A DNA stretch of 64,000 bases. It comes from Cydia pomonella (taxonomy: Eukaryota > Arthropoda > Insecta > Lepidoptera > Tortricidae). The DNA is taken from contig NC_084730.1 in NCBI RefSeq assembly GCF_033807575.1, positions 1,285,986-1,349,985 of the forward strand, read 5' to 3'. The stretch's first letter is position 1; each line of letters starts with the position of its first letter. Below the pieces are notes generated by a model that saw only the letters and a list, made by a program, of their open reading frames with translations, was not told where the DNA came from and ran no database searches. This document shows positions 53,127 to 63,561 of this stretch, piece by piece. A program made the translations under genes and the position numbers.

Positions 53127-53755
53127 TAAAAAAACCGGCCAAGAGCATGTCGGGCCACGCTCAGTGTAGGGTTCCGTAGTTACTCTTCCGTCACAATAAG
53201 CTAAACTGGAGCTTAAAGTATAGTAAATTGTTAACCAAGGGATGAAACGGTACCTTTCACCTGAGTTAAACAAATAGGCAAATTTGCATAATCAGTACCT
53301 AATTAAAATAAGTCTTTTTACTATAAAGGGAAAACTTTTTGCGATAACTCAAAAACAACTAAACTGATTATGTCCGCTATAGTTTTCATTTAATGTCTTT
53401 CTTAAGCTCTACTTTCACGATTTTTTTCATATTTTTTGGACCTATGGTTTAAAAGTTAGAGGGGGGGGGGACACATTTTTTTTTTCTTTCGGAGCGATTA
53501 TCTCCGAATATATTCACTTTATCAAAAAATGTTTCTTGAAAACCCCTATTAGTTTTGAAAGACCTTTCCAACGATACCCCACACTCTAGGGTTGTAGCGA
53601 AAAAAAAATTTCACCCCCACTTTACGTGTAGGGGAGGTAACCTAAAAAAAATTAAATTTTTAGAGTTTATTGTACGACTTTGTCGGCTTTATTGATTTAT
53701 ATATCCATGCCAAATTTCAGCTTTCTAGCACTAACGACCACGGAGCAAAGCCTCG

Positions 53756-53802
<47 letters not shown>

Positions 53803-53863
53803 GGACATGGCGAAACTATAAGGGTTCCGTTTTATGCCATTTGGCTACGGAACCCTAAAAAAG
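53127..53863. mobile_element. G-element, inverted partner of 47306-48027
   Basis: Starts CCGGCCAAGAGCATGTCGGG, ends CCATTTGGCTACGGAACCCT. An (ACAG)n run at ~53756-53800 is longer than in the partner, as expected of microsatellite drift. 53040-53110 just left is a SINE-2 tail fragment. Confidence 0.75.
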
Positions 53864-54729
53864 CTCAGATGACTGAGCTGACCTTAATGAACGTATTGGC
53901 GATCGCTAATGTCATCTCCGTCCACAATGGGTGTTGGTCTAACTGTACAGTAACTGGAACGTCCGTGGGAAGTAACTACGAGCGGAGACAGAGACGAGTG
54001 AATAATAAGGACTGGCAACAGCCGTACAGAACTGCCGAATGCACCGGTAGCGCGCCATTCGCGAGCCGCGAGAGCACCGCATGACTGCACGCGTTTTACA
54101 GATTGGACCACGAAATTCTTTATTTTATTTTCTTTATTCATTTTAAGTTTTTGTTTAGGTTCTTTATAATATTCATAAAAAAGTAAAGTATAAAAACATT
54201 TACACTTATTATTATGCACCATCAACAGTGGCAAATTGTTAACGAATAGCGTGCTCGTGGCGCAATTGCCATATCTGGACGCACATTTATACAAATACAA
54301 ATACTTTTATTTCATTACTTGTTACAGCAGTTTATATTTATTTCCCACACATATCCAATAACTCGGCAGCTCCAACAATTAGGCAGATTACAAAACGCCT
54401 ACTGTAGTTAAAATAATTCCCATCGCGTAAATCCAAACATAAACTGCCTTACAAAAAAAAACTGAGACAACAAAAAATTTCTTCACCAACTATTGACAGT
54501 CTTTACTATTAACTAGTCTTTGTAACAAGTAAAATGGCCGATGGAAGTGAATCAGCGAGCCGTCAGAAATAACTGGCGATTGTTTAGTTTTGCACATTAC
54601 GCGTGTATGACGAATACTGGCATTTACCTTATGTTTGATTAATTGTAACGAATATAACACCTTATACGGTAGGTGGGCTAATAAGGACGTTGTGATATAC
54701 ACCGTGGTCCAGATTTTAAAGGTGTATTC
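53864..54729. other. No gene seen
   Basis: The frames at 53680-54084 and 53884-54300 run partly through the ACAG repeat and have no motifs. No paired termini found. Confidence 0.35.
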
Positions 54730-55046
54730 TTAAACTTATTTGATATTTACCAGTCGCTTTTCGGTGAAGGAAAACATCGCGAGGAAACCGGACTAGTCCC
54801 AAAAAGGCCTAGTTTACCCTCTGGGTTGGAAGGTCGGATGCCAGTCGCTTTCGTAAAAACTAGTGCCGACGCCAATTCTCGGGATTAGTTGCCAAGCGGA
54901 CCCCTGGCTCCCATGAGCCGTGGCAATAAGCCGGGACAAACGCTAGGAAGATGATTCTTGACCGCATTTAGAGACCTGGCTCCCATGAGCCGTGGCAATA
55001 AGCCGGGACAAACGCTAGGAAGATGATTCTTGACCGCATTTAGAGA
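54730..55046 (+). mobile_element. SINE-1 without head; 72-bp tail duplicated
   Basis: The body starts at GATATTTACCAGTCGCTTTT. The segment CCTGGCTCCCATGAGCCGTG ... GACCGCATTTAGAGA occurs twice in tandem (54904 and 54976), identical by eye, so the duplication is recent. The tRNA-like head is missing (5' truncation). Confidence 0.75.
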
Positions 55047-55439
55047 CTAAATTGTCATACAAAGTTTTTTGAATTCGATTTTGGTTTAGAGATAATGTCA
55101 ATTTTCAACATTCTGTTATAACTTAGTGAAAAACGCTTTGTTAGCTGTGAAGCTGCCACTATGTGACTTGGTTTAGACATACCTAATTACAGACATTAAA
55201 GTTTTAAAGTAAAGTCGAAATTTTTATCTGTTTATTAAAAAAAAACTTACCAGCTAAAAAAAAATACGTGTCCGTTATTTTAGACTACTCTATAACATAT
55301 ATCAAAATGAATCAAATCGGAGTCGGACAGTTGGGCACCCTTCCTTGTAAGTAATAATAATATTTTGCTAATAATATTTTCAATGAATTGTATTTTATAA
55401 TTATTGATGTGCTTGTTTTTGTTTGTATGTAAAATCCAT
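55047..55439. other. No gene seen
   Basis: AT-rich DNA. Short minus-strand frames at 55280-55546 run into the LINE tail and lack motifs. Confidence 0.35.
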
Positions 55440-55745
55440 GTTGACGTGTAAAAGTGCCCTTGTGGCCTATTTGCTGAATAAATGTTGAAGTTGATGTTAG
55501 ATTTGACAAACCTGTGCGTCATCCTTGATGACACGAAATATATCAAAAAAGCGAGCCAAATTCGCGTCTGTAGTAAGGTAAGCTCCCAGGCACCCGAGCG
55601 AGACCGGCCTTCCTGTCCGTTCCGCTCGGACTGACAGTATCGTCTTACTACATGTACTTACATCATTATTTGACCAAAGGTAAGCCTTATATCGTTGCAA
55701 TAAGGTTTACGAATGGTCTAACTGTACTGTCTTGTTAGTCAGAAT
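55440..55745. repeat. LINE tail end plus repeat shared with 45695
   Basis: 55440-55497 (AAAGTGCCCTTGTGGCCTAT, GCTGAATAAATG) is the plus-strand terminal piece of the LINE tail at 56031-56459. 55498-55745 pairs with 45695-45970. Confidence 0.55.
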
Positions 55746-55761
55746 GGAACACATAGAACAG

Positions 55762-56012
55762 GGGGCCTACCGCGAAAATCGAAGTTCGTCAATTGCGGGC
55801 ATTTTTCTCTGTCACTCTAATTACGTCTTTGTGAGAGTAAAAGAGAAAGATCCCCGCTAGCTGGCGCGGGTGCACGGAGCGGACTAGCGGGTTAACGAAA
55901 AATAGTATGAGCAACGCTAACTGAATCGGACGCGTGCGGCGGATTTCACCTACAAATAGCACCCGCGTGCGTGCGCACGCGGCGGGCGTCCGCGTCAGGT
56001 AGCATAGGCCCT
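55762..56012. mobile_element. MITE with GGGCCTA ends
   Basis: GGGCCTACCGCGAAAATCGA at left and AGCATAGGCCC at right; TCTGTCACTCTAATTACGTC faces GACGTAATT-like sequence in the left part. It is GC-rich on the right (GCGTGCGTGCGCACGCGGCG). Related by its first 15 bases to MITE H. Confidence 0.5.
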
Positions 56013-56710
56013 TAGTACTGCTACTCGACAAATATCAAATATCAAATATCAAACATTTATTCAGCAAATAGGCCACAGGGGCACTTTTACATGTCCATTT
56101 TTACAAACAATAAATAAAATAAAAAAAACAATTACAAATATCGAATCTATGAAATAATAATTACTTTATTAGAGATGTATACTGTCTCTAAATGTCAAAT
56201 TACACAAAAAAAAACTATGATAAAAAAATAAAACCATATAATACTAAAATTCTTTAGAGATGTATAAGTCTCTAAGTGTCAGAGATAAAATATAAAAAAT
56301 ATATTAAATTATCCTTAGAGATGTAGAGGGTCGCCAAGGCTTGAATTCTTATATAAATAATTAAAAGACAAAAAAAATAAAACAGACAAGAACCGAATGA
56401 AGTGTCTCACGTTAATGTCACTCAAAAGTAAAGTTATATACTTTAACATAACCTGTACCCCGACAATAGATATCGCGGCAAACAAAAAGTAATGCTCAAC
56501 GATTTTCCGCTAATATTATAACTAGAGTAACCGGAACTCTATTTTCAACTCCTACGCTTAATCTGGTTATAATATTAGCGTAAAATCGTTGAGCATTACT
56601 TTTTGTTTGCCGCGATATCTATTGTCGAGTAGCAGTACTGAGAGTTCCGCTACTCGATGCTAGATGTCGACTGCGAAAATAATAAGCATTTTGGTACCAA
56701 AACTGATGTA
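56012..56710. mobile_element. Foldback F, copy 2, with a LINE tail in one arm
   Basis: TAGTACTGCTACTCGACA at 56012 and TCGAGTAGCAGTACTGAGAG at ~56624 are the outer arms. Inner arms 56463-56523 and ~56578-56640 pair over ~61 bp (GACAATAGATATCGCGGCAA). A LINE tail (56031-56459) lies between the outer and inner part of the left arm, flanked by CGACA. Confidence 0.7.
56031..56459 (-). mobile_element. LINE 3' UTR tail, ~430 bp
   Basis: On the minus strand it ends GTGCCCCTGTGGCCTATTTG, GCTGAATAAATG and (TTTGATA)n. TACATCTCTAA recurs three times inside at ~60-110-bp spacing. A 5-bp duplication CGACA flanks it, and 28384 shows the unbroken target (CTACTCGACAATAG). Confidence 0.75.
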
Positions 56711-56824
56711 TGGAATGAGCACTCTATTACTTCTTATTTCTTGTACAGAAACTTGTACTTGTTGTACAGAATAGAGAACTATCTATTCGGCAAATTTTAT
56801 CAAAATATGACCAAATAAGTTTGT

Positions 56825-57125
56825 GTCAAAAATCATTTTTGGTACAAGCTTTTATCGCTGACTGTATTTTTCTTTCCACAAGCAACTTATACTCAACGAG
56901 ACAATTCAAAAACCCCCAAACACAATTAGGTTGCGTTGTTTTATCACAGAGTTCCTATGGCCACCTCCTGGCTCCATCATCAGATCAGCTCGATGATACC
57001 ATAATATTGCATTGTCACCCGACTTACATATGTATGCAAATTTTCAGCTTCATCGGAAACCGGGAAGTGGGTCAAATTTAACTTGCAAGATTTGATTACA
57101 AACAGACAACGGTCAGGTAAAAGTA
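56825..57125 (+). repeat. Repeat R-C, full copy
   Basis: TTTTATCGCTGACTGTATTT, CAGATCAGCTCGATGATACC, GGAAACCGGGAAGTGGGTCA. About 280 bp. Confidence 0.75.
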
Positions 57126-57540
57126 AATAAAAGCTTGTAAAAAGGAATAAGTTTTGGGTTTCAATGAAACACACGCTTTGATAAAATATTCGAACGCGTT
57201 TTGCCCGACCAAGGTCATGTTTTCGCCGCCATTTTTTTTCTAAAAACCGGAAACCAGCCATGGACAAGTCCAGAACTAGACTGGTTTTTTCTACATAGAT
57301 CATTAACTATAAACAATCAATAGGTATATAATTATGGAACCTGTTTTCTTCGTGTAAGGCCATCGGTTAGCCTTGGTATGATAGTGTTGCAAAAACTAAA
57401 TTTAACTGTTATGTTTAAATATTACTTATTTCGCATTGAATTGTATGTCTCAGTGGTGAGCCATGAATGTATTCGATTCCAACCGGCTTGCTTATTTCAG
57501 AGATTAAATAAATTTAATACGAATTCAGCCTGCTTTTATA

Positions 57541-58279
57541 TAGTACATTACGATACAAGTGCGAAAAATAGGAAATTCGAAACGAGTGGCGATAAATTAA
57601 AACACGACCGAAGGGAGTGTTTTAAATCGACACGAGTTGCGAATTACCTATTCGCACATGTATCGTACAACGTTTTACAGTACATATGGCCCTTTAAATG
57701 TTCGACACAGTAACGTAATATGCTACTTCTCGCACTAGTGCTATAAAGTAGCCCCATATGTACTGTAAATATATTTTACAGTACATTTCGACGACCGGTT
57801 TGGCCTAGTGGGTAGTGACCCTGCCTACGAAGCTGATGGTCCCGGGTTCAAATCCTGGTAAGGGCATGTATTCGTGTGATGAGCATGGATATTTGTTCCC
57901 GAGTCATGGGTGTTTTCTATGTATTTAAGTATTTATAAATATTTATATATTATATATATCGTTGTCTAAGTACCCTCAACACAAGCCTTATTGAGCTTAC
58001 TGTGGGACTTAGTCAATTTGTGTAATAATGTCCTATAATATTTATATTTATTTATTTATTTGTATGGTGCTACTTTATCGCACTAGTGCGAAAATTAGCA
58101 TATTACGTTACTATGTCGAATATTAAAATGGCCATATGTACTGTAAAACGTTGTACGATACATGTGCGAATAGGTAATTCGCAACTCGTGTCGATTTAAA
58201 ACACTCCCTTCGGTCGTGTTTAATTTATCGCCACTCGTTTCGAATTTCCTATTTTTCGCACTTGTATCGTAATGTACTA
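57541..58279. repeat. 739-bp palindrome (Z family) with a SINE at its centre
   Basis: TAGTACATTACGATACAAGT at the left end is exactly complemented at the right end. Arms of ~215-230 bp (57541-57772 and 58065-58279) pair with few mismatches. The ~290-bp centre is occupied by SINE-2. Confidence 0.8.
57792..58062 (+). mobile_element. SINE-2, best plus-strand copy
   Basis: GACCGGTTTGGCCTAGTGGG, GGTCCCGGGTTCAAATCCTG, GAGCATGGATATTTGTTCCC, tail (TATT)n. Intact A/B-box-like motifs. Sits in the loop of the Z palindrome. Confidence 0.85.
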
Positions 58280-58434
58280 TTTCCTTTCTTTCAGCACTAA
58301 GCATTTTACATTCCCAGTACGGTTTTTTTTTATATTACGATAAGCAATTAAAATTTGATATTAAATAGATTTCTAGTACAATTTTCATTCTGATAAACTC
58401 CCCATTACATAAATCACGATACTTTTACCTAAAT

Positions 58435-58638
58435 CAGTGGTGGGCAAACTACGGCCCGCGGGCCAGTTCCGGCCCGCGCAAGGGTTTCATCTGGCCCGCC
58501 GCCGATTCTTCGAAATAATTAGTATAGGGCTCGCGACATAACGGTTTCAAAACAAAATGCATTTATTCTGCAGTTGTGGCCCTCCTCAGATTTTTTTTAT
58601 TTTTCTGGCCCCCCATGAAGAAAGTTTGCCCACCACTG
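58435..58638. mobile_element. hAT MITE, 204 bp, with 8-bp duplication ACCTAAAT
   Basis: Termini CAGTGGTGGGCAAAC and GTTTGCCCACCACTG are perfect 15-bp inverted repeats. ACCTAAAT lies at 58427-58434 and 58639-58646. Internal CTACGGCCCGCGGGCC resembles MITE-type hAT sequences found in many animal phyla. Confidence 0.9.
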
Positions 58639-58867
58639 ACCTAAATTGTTAATTGAAAGTAACCTCAAGAAATACTATGAAAGTTTATACTTTGTTATGT
58701 TTTTTAACACACATGTATTTTACTTTCTTCATATTTGAAATGAAAAGTAGTGTTTAACGCCCGAGTTACTAACTACCTCGACAGAAATGAGTGCCTTTCA
58801 TCCCTTGGTTAACATTCTACTATTCTATAATCTACATGAAAACAGTACGGTTACGGCTTGCCTAAGA

Positions 58868-59232
58868 GTTTTTTTCTTTATACTACGTCGGTGGCAAACA
58901 AGCATACGGCCCGCCTGATGGTAAGCAGTCTCCGTAGCCTTTGTACGCCTGCAACTCCGGAGGAGTTACATGCGCGTTGCCGACCCTAAACCCACCCCCC
59001 CCTCGTTGAGCTCTGGCAACCTTACTCACCGGCAGGAACACAACACTATGAGTAGGGTCTAGTGTTATTTGGCTGCTGTTTTCTGTAAGGTGGAGGTACT
59101 TCCCCAGTTGGGCTCTGCTCCAGATCTGGAATGACATCCACTGGCTGTGCCCTACCACACAGAGCGAGATGACACTCACAATGCCCACACCTCTCCTTTG
59201 GACGCAGTTTAAGGACGTACCCGGGTCCAAAA
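58868..59232 (-). mobile_element. LT LINE tail, long copy
   Basis: Minus-strand order: GGACCCGGGTACGTCCTTAA, GTGTGGTAGGGCACAGCCAG, CTCATAGTGTTGTGTTCCTG, CACCGACGTAGTATAAAG. One of the two longest copies of the family. A G-element scrap (CATCCCTTGGTTAAC) lies at ~58799. Confidence 0.75.
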
Positions 59233-59267
59233 GTGAAGAGTGATCGAAGTCTTGTGATCGGTATGTT

Positions 59268-59540
59268 ATTTGAAAAAAGTGGCTGTGACATAAACGGACA
59301 GACAGACGGACATGACGAATCTATAAGGGTTCCGTTTTTTGCCCGGAACCCTAAAAACTGGTGTACTGGCATTTTTGGTGAAAATTGTATTGCCGAATTT
59401 CACTTGCCAACCAACTTTTACCATATAATTATTTCCCAACCCCATAGTTGGGAAATGAAAATTGCGTACTAGGTTGGGTTAGGTTAAGTTGCGAAAAGTT
59501 GGTTGCCAAGTGAAATTCGGCAATACAATTTTCGGCGAAC
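59268..59540. repeat. G-element end, then a small perfect-armed hairpin
   Basis: 59268-59357 ends CCCGGAACCCTAAAA (G family). 59382-59421 (GAAAATTGTATTGCCGAATT ...) pairs with 59496-59533 over ~38 bp; a ~75-bp loop contains ATTTCCCAACCCCATAGTTG. Confidence 0.65.
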
Positions 59541-59967
59541 CGAAAAAACTATCTAAAAAGGTTAAGGTTTATTAAAGATTTATGAATAAACGAAAGTTAA
59601 ACTTACATTACGAGTATTAACGAAAGTAAACTTCAGATTTTCACAATTTCACTAAACTGTCAAAAAATCGAAATTAAGACAAGTCCGAAGCCAAAAAATT
59701 TTTAATTAATTCAATCTTAACGTTCTTAACGCCACATAACGATAAACAACTAAAATCGATTGATTACTTCACCCCGCAACGGCTGAACGGATTTTGATGC
59801 AATTCTGAACAATGGTAGAAAGCATCCTTGATTAAATACTTTGTCTACCAGTAGCTTTATAACGAAATTACGTCCGTGGTAGTCGCCATCAGATATATCG
59901 GAGCGGCCGAGGTGATCAAAAATATCTGAACACGCTCTCTTTAGAAGCGGTAGACACAGACAGACAG
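59541..59967. other. Unassigned; old repeat motifs
   Basis: CAACGGCTGAACGGATTTTG (59777) is a motif I know from lepidopteran repeats. GAGGTGATCAAAAATATC (~59910) is one arm of the 42440 foldback. No gene. Confidence 0.4.
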
Positions 59968-60188
59968 TTTTTTTTTCTACAACAAGCATACGGCCCGCCT
60001 GATGGTAAGCAGTCACCGCAGCCTATGGACGACTGCAACTCCATAGGTGATGCGCGTTTTCGACCCTTTAAAAACCTGTACACTACTTTTTTAAAGAACC
60101 CCATACTGTAGACCCTCGGGAAAACCTCGGCAGGGAGCTCATTCCACATCCGGAGCGTCCGCGGGAGGAAATTCCTCTTAAACCACAC
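59968..60188 (-). pseudogene. LINE reverse transcriptase C-terminus with LT-like tail
   Basis: FLPRTLRMWNELPAEVFPRV and YSMGFFKKVVYRFLKGRKRA are typical of the last ~60 residues of Jockey/CR1-like polymerases. The sequence then runs into GTCCATAGGCTGCGGTGACT ... GTATGCTTGTTG and an A-tail, the terminus of the LT family. This links LT tails to a coding LINE. Confidence 0.75.
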
Positions 60189-60481
60189 AGTGCGCGACCA
60201 ATATCTGAGCTATCCTCATTGCTACAAATGCACCTAATTGGTCCAAATTTCGTACAAAGACCTCGTCTCAAGACATGCCATGCTATGACCATTACCAATA
60301 ATTTGCTTCTGTACTGTTAAATGTGTGTCAATGACCTTAAAGTGGGTGTGTAGATAATGATACTTGTGTAGACAAGATGATTAATACTTACAGATAAAAA
60401 TGAAAATAATGTGTAAACATTGTTTTTATATCAAAGATATTAAAATGACAATTTGATTGCCCAATCATCTATGTAATTGAT

Positions 60482-60760
60482 AGATAAATAAATAATAAAT
60501 AAATATCATAGGACATCATTACACAAATTGACTAAGTCCCACAGTAAGCTCAATAAGGCGTGTGAGGGTAGGTACTTAGGCAATGATAAATATAATATAA
60601 TTATAAATATTTATAAATACTTAAATACATAGAAAACACCCATGACTCAGGAACGAATATCCATGCTCATCACACGAATAAATGCCCTTACCAGGTTTTG
60701 AACCCAGGACCATCGGCTTCATAGGCAGGGTCACTACCCACTAGGCCAGACTGGTCGTCA
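60482..60760 (-). mobile_element. SINE-2, full-length copy
   Basis: TTGACTAAGTCCCACAGTAA, CCATGACTCAGGAACGAATA, GGTTTTGAACCCAGGACCAT, CACTAGGCCAGACTGGTCG. Close to the copies at 41945 and 57792. Confidence 0.85.
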
Positions 60761-60914
60761 AAATAGATAGATAATCGTTTATTTGTTTGCCACACACATA
60801 CAAAAAATCCAAATAATAAAATGACAATAGAAAACAAATAATACTAAATCAAACAAAAGAAACACAAGTTTTAACAAAATAGAAGTAGAAAGAAAATAAG
60901 TTTTTGGCAAAAAT

Positions 60915-61182
60915 TATATTTTTGGTACAAGTTTTTATCGCTGACTGTACTTTTCTTCCCACAGGCAACTAATACTCATCGAGACAATTCTAAAAACCCC
61001 AAACACAATTAGGTTGCGTTGTTTTATGACCGAGTTCCTATGGCTACCTCCTGTCTTCATCATCAGATCAGCTTGATAGTACCATAATATTGCTTTGTCA
61101 CTGTACTTACATATGTACATAAATTTAAAGCTTTATCAAAAACCAGGAAGTGGGTCAAATTTAACTTGCAAGATTTGACCCG
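60915..61182 (+). repeat. Repeat R-C, copy beside T2
   Basis: TTTTATCGCTGACTGTACTT to CTTGCAAGATTTGACCCG. A T2 MITE sits directly at its right end. Confidence 0.75.
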
Positions 61183-61184
61183 TA

Positions 61185-61333
61185 CAGTCAAGTGTAAAAG
61201 TATGGGTGTACACATCTTTCTCAAAAATATGTCCCATAGCATCTTATTCCAGTGTTATAAGAGCCATATTTAGCCATACGTAGTACCATATTTATGAGAC
61301 AATTTGTTCGATACTTATTTTTACACTTGACTG
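61185..61333. mobile_element. TA-flanked MITE T2, copy 2
   Basis: Ends CAGTCAAGTGTAAAAGTATG and TACTTATTTTTACACTTGACTG trimmed to the last 20 match; TA on both sides. Inner ATGTCCCATAGCATCTTATT matches copy 1 inverted. Confidence 0.8.
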
Positions 61334-61986
61334 TACATACATAGGTACATTGCAAGTTAATAAAAAGCTTGTAATAATTACTTGGAATACTGATACATAC
61401 ATATAAAAAATCTTGTGTATCGCAGCAAAACAAAAGGGTTCTGGCTCAGTATTTATTGATTGCCTTAATGTTTGGTTTTGTAATAAATAAACAGATTGGG
61501 CAGATTGAGTAGTAGCCAATCTAACTGTCATTTAATACCTCGACTTTTATTTATTTTATTATTTATTATTTTATTTGATACACTAGTAACTCTTGGAGCT
61601 GATGCGTGTATATGGCAGCACTTGTGTTTATTTAGCACTTTTTAATGTTCTAAAATATGTATCTAGTCTGTTTTTGAAAGAGTTCACTGGGGGTGTTTTA
61701 GCAATAGAAATAGGGTAAACAATCTTGATATGTCCTTTAATCAGGCGCCTATTGAAAAATACTTTTGAAAAATAAGTCACAGCAAAGTAGGTATATAGTA
61801 GCATATATAATCATTCACATACTTTTGGATAATTACAATTTTTTTAAGACGTTGACGAATGTAAATAAATCTTAATTAGAGATTCTGTTTCACTTTTAGA
61901 TTGAGAATATAGGTTTTTCAAATGGAATCCTAGAATACAACAGCAAACTTCAAAAGGGTATATTAGTAAAAAAAAATAATGCTTAC
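61334..61986 (-). other. First intron start, no other gene
   Basis: If the donor at 61986/61987 is used, this is the 5' part of the intron. It is AT-rich with no frames of interest. ATTTATTTTATTATTTATTA (61549) is simple sequence. Confidence 0.5.
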
Positions 61987-61989
61987 CTC
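61981..61989 (-). other. Splice donor of the host exon
   Basis: Minus strand GAG|GTAAGC; the exon ends at 61987 in phase 0. The frame would otherwise run only 7 more codons to a stop, which supports splicing here. Confidence 0.8.
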
Positions 61990-63561
61990 ATCCATCTTAA
62001 GACTTTCCAGACTCCTCTGCTTCACCTTGGCACTGTTTATTGTCCCATATTTCTTCTCAACGATCGGCACATCATACACATGCTCCGGTTCCACAAAGAA
62101 TTCCGACTTTTCCTCCTTACATTTACATTTTAAATGGCATTTAAAGTTCTTCCCATCATTACCGACACATTTTGCACATTTTTTCTCCTTCAGAAAATCA
62201 TCTGCATCTACGTGTAAACTTTCATCGCTACATGAACAAAATCTAGAGTTACGATTCGAGTTAAATGTTGCGCTCAATCTTGTGTAAGGTAGACTTGTCG
62301 TTGAGTTACCAATAGCACAGTTTAAAGCATTAAAACAATTAGCAAGTGAATCGTTTTGTGTCTGATTCGGTAATAGAGTTCTATGTGTTATATCTAAAAT
62401 TTCAGTACACAAATAGTGCATTTCTTTTGGCCTTTGTATGCTTAAGTTAGTCTCAGCGATATCATAGATGTTTTTAACTTTCTGTGCTTCCCTCTGCTCT
62501 AAGACTTGTTCTAACTTTTGCAACATCTGTTTTGTGTCTTTTTTCTTTTCTGGTGTCACTAAAATTCTGGGTGGTTTCTTCGGAGGAGGACCAGACGGTA
62601 ATGGCTGTTTAAGAGCTTTCTTTAAAGTGTCAGTCAGGATTAAATGTGGATTTTTGCGTTCTAAACGCATCGTTTCACTGGAAGTACACAAGTCATTCAT
62701 GGAAGTCAAGTTCGGTTTAAATTCTAAGCATGCCTTGGAGTCAAATTCGTTTTCAATGGCAGAATCCTTTAATTCAGTAATGGAATCTTTAGATTCTTCT
62801 TCCTTATCAGGTTCTGTATCAGCCTCAAAATGAGATTTTAACTTCTTAATTCTATTTGATTTATCATCATCTAAATTTTCAGTCTCTGAACTAACTCCGC
62901 TGTCTGTCATGGCATCTTGTTTCGCCTCATCATTTTTCCTAGTTTTAATTACCATTGCATACTGATCTAGAATATGTTTTGGCACCTCAGAATTCGGTAT
63001 AGAGTCATGTAAGACGGAGCAATTTTTTGGCACTACAAAGTTTTCTTTCCTCATTTGATCTTCTAACAAATTTCCAAGCTTTTTTAACCGCTCATTGCTT
63101 AGCTTTTTATCCATTTTTAGAGTAAAATCACTGGTTTCGCTTCTGCCGTTGCAACTGCCGTGTCTTTGAGGCTGGATCTTGCTCCTGTCACAACGAAATG
63201 CGTGACTTCTATGGAGTTTCTTCCCGGGGTCACTGGATTGGCGGGTTAGAGATGTTTTTAGATCACTTACACTGCGTTTAACGTCACTTTTAGTATATAA
63301 ATAACTTAGGTTTGGTGCAGCCGGCCAGTCTTCGGCGGATGAGTCAGATTCTTGCCGCATTTTGTCGTCAAACGACGATTTGTCGTAACTATTCTGAAAG
63401 TTTTCTTCGAAACTGCCACCATTTTGAATGGGGTATGACTTTTGTTTACCCAGCTGTTCTCGCCGCACAGTCTTTTTGACTATTAGTGGTTCACTCTCGT
63501 GGTTCAGGCTCTCAAATTTACTTTTAATAGCTTGCACTCTGTTAGTTTTATTCGTAATCAT
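61987..63561 (-). CDS. 5' coding exon of a host gene (525 codons); possible DENND2-like protein
   Basis: The first in-frame ATG (63559-63561, GAC before it, an upstream in-frame TGA) begins MITNKTNRVQAIKSKFESLN; a longer frame would need a TTG at 63573. The protein is mostly disordered and charged. At ~320-340 is LKQPLPSGPPPKKPPRILV, a polyproline likely to bind SH3-type partners, followed by a short helical stretch (KQMLQKLEQVLEQREAQK). At ~440-485 is a Cys-rich cluster (CSCSDESL...KKCAKCVG...CHLKCKCK), and near the end HVYDVP. No catalytic domain lies in this exon. The layout and the GPPPKKPPR motif recall the N-terminal half of DENND2-type Rab GEFs, a weak identification. It lacks repeats, unlike its surroundings. 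The exon ends at a GTAAGC donor in phase 0 and the rest of the gene must lie at lower coordinates. Confidence 0.85.

Noticed and set aside
53670..54084. Frames reading Thr-Asp-Arg-Gln repeats
   Set aside because: They are translations of the ACAG microsatellite inside a G-element.
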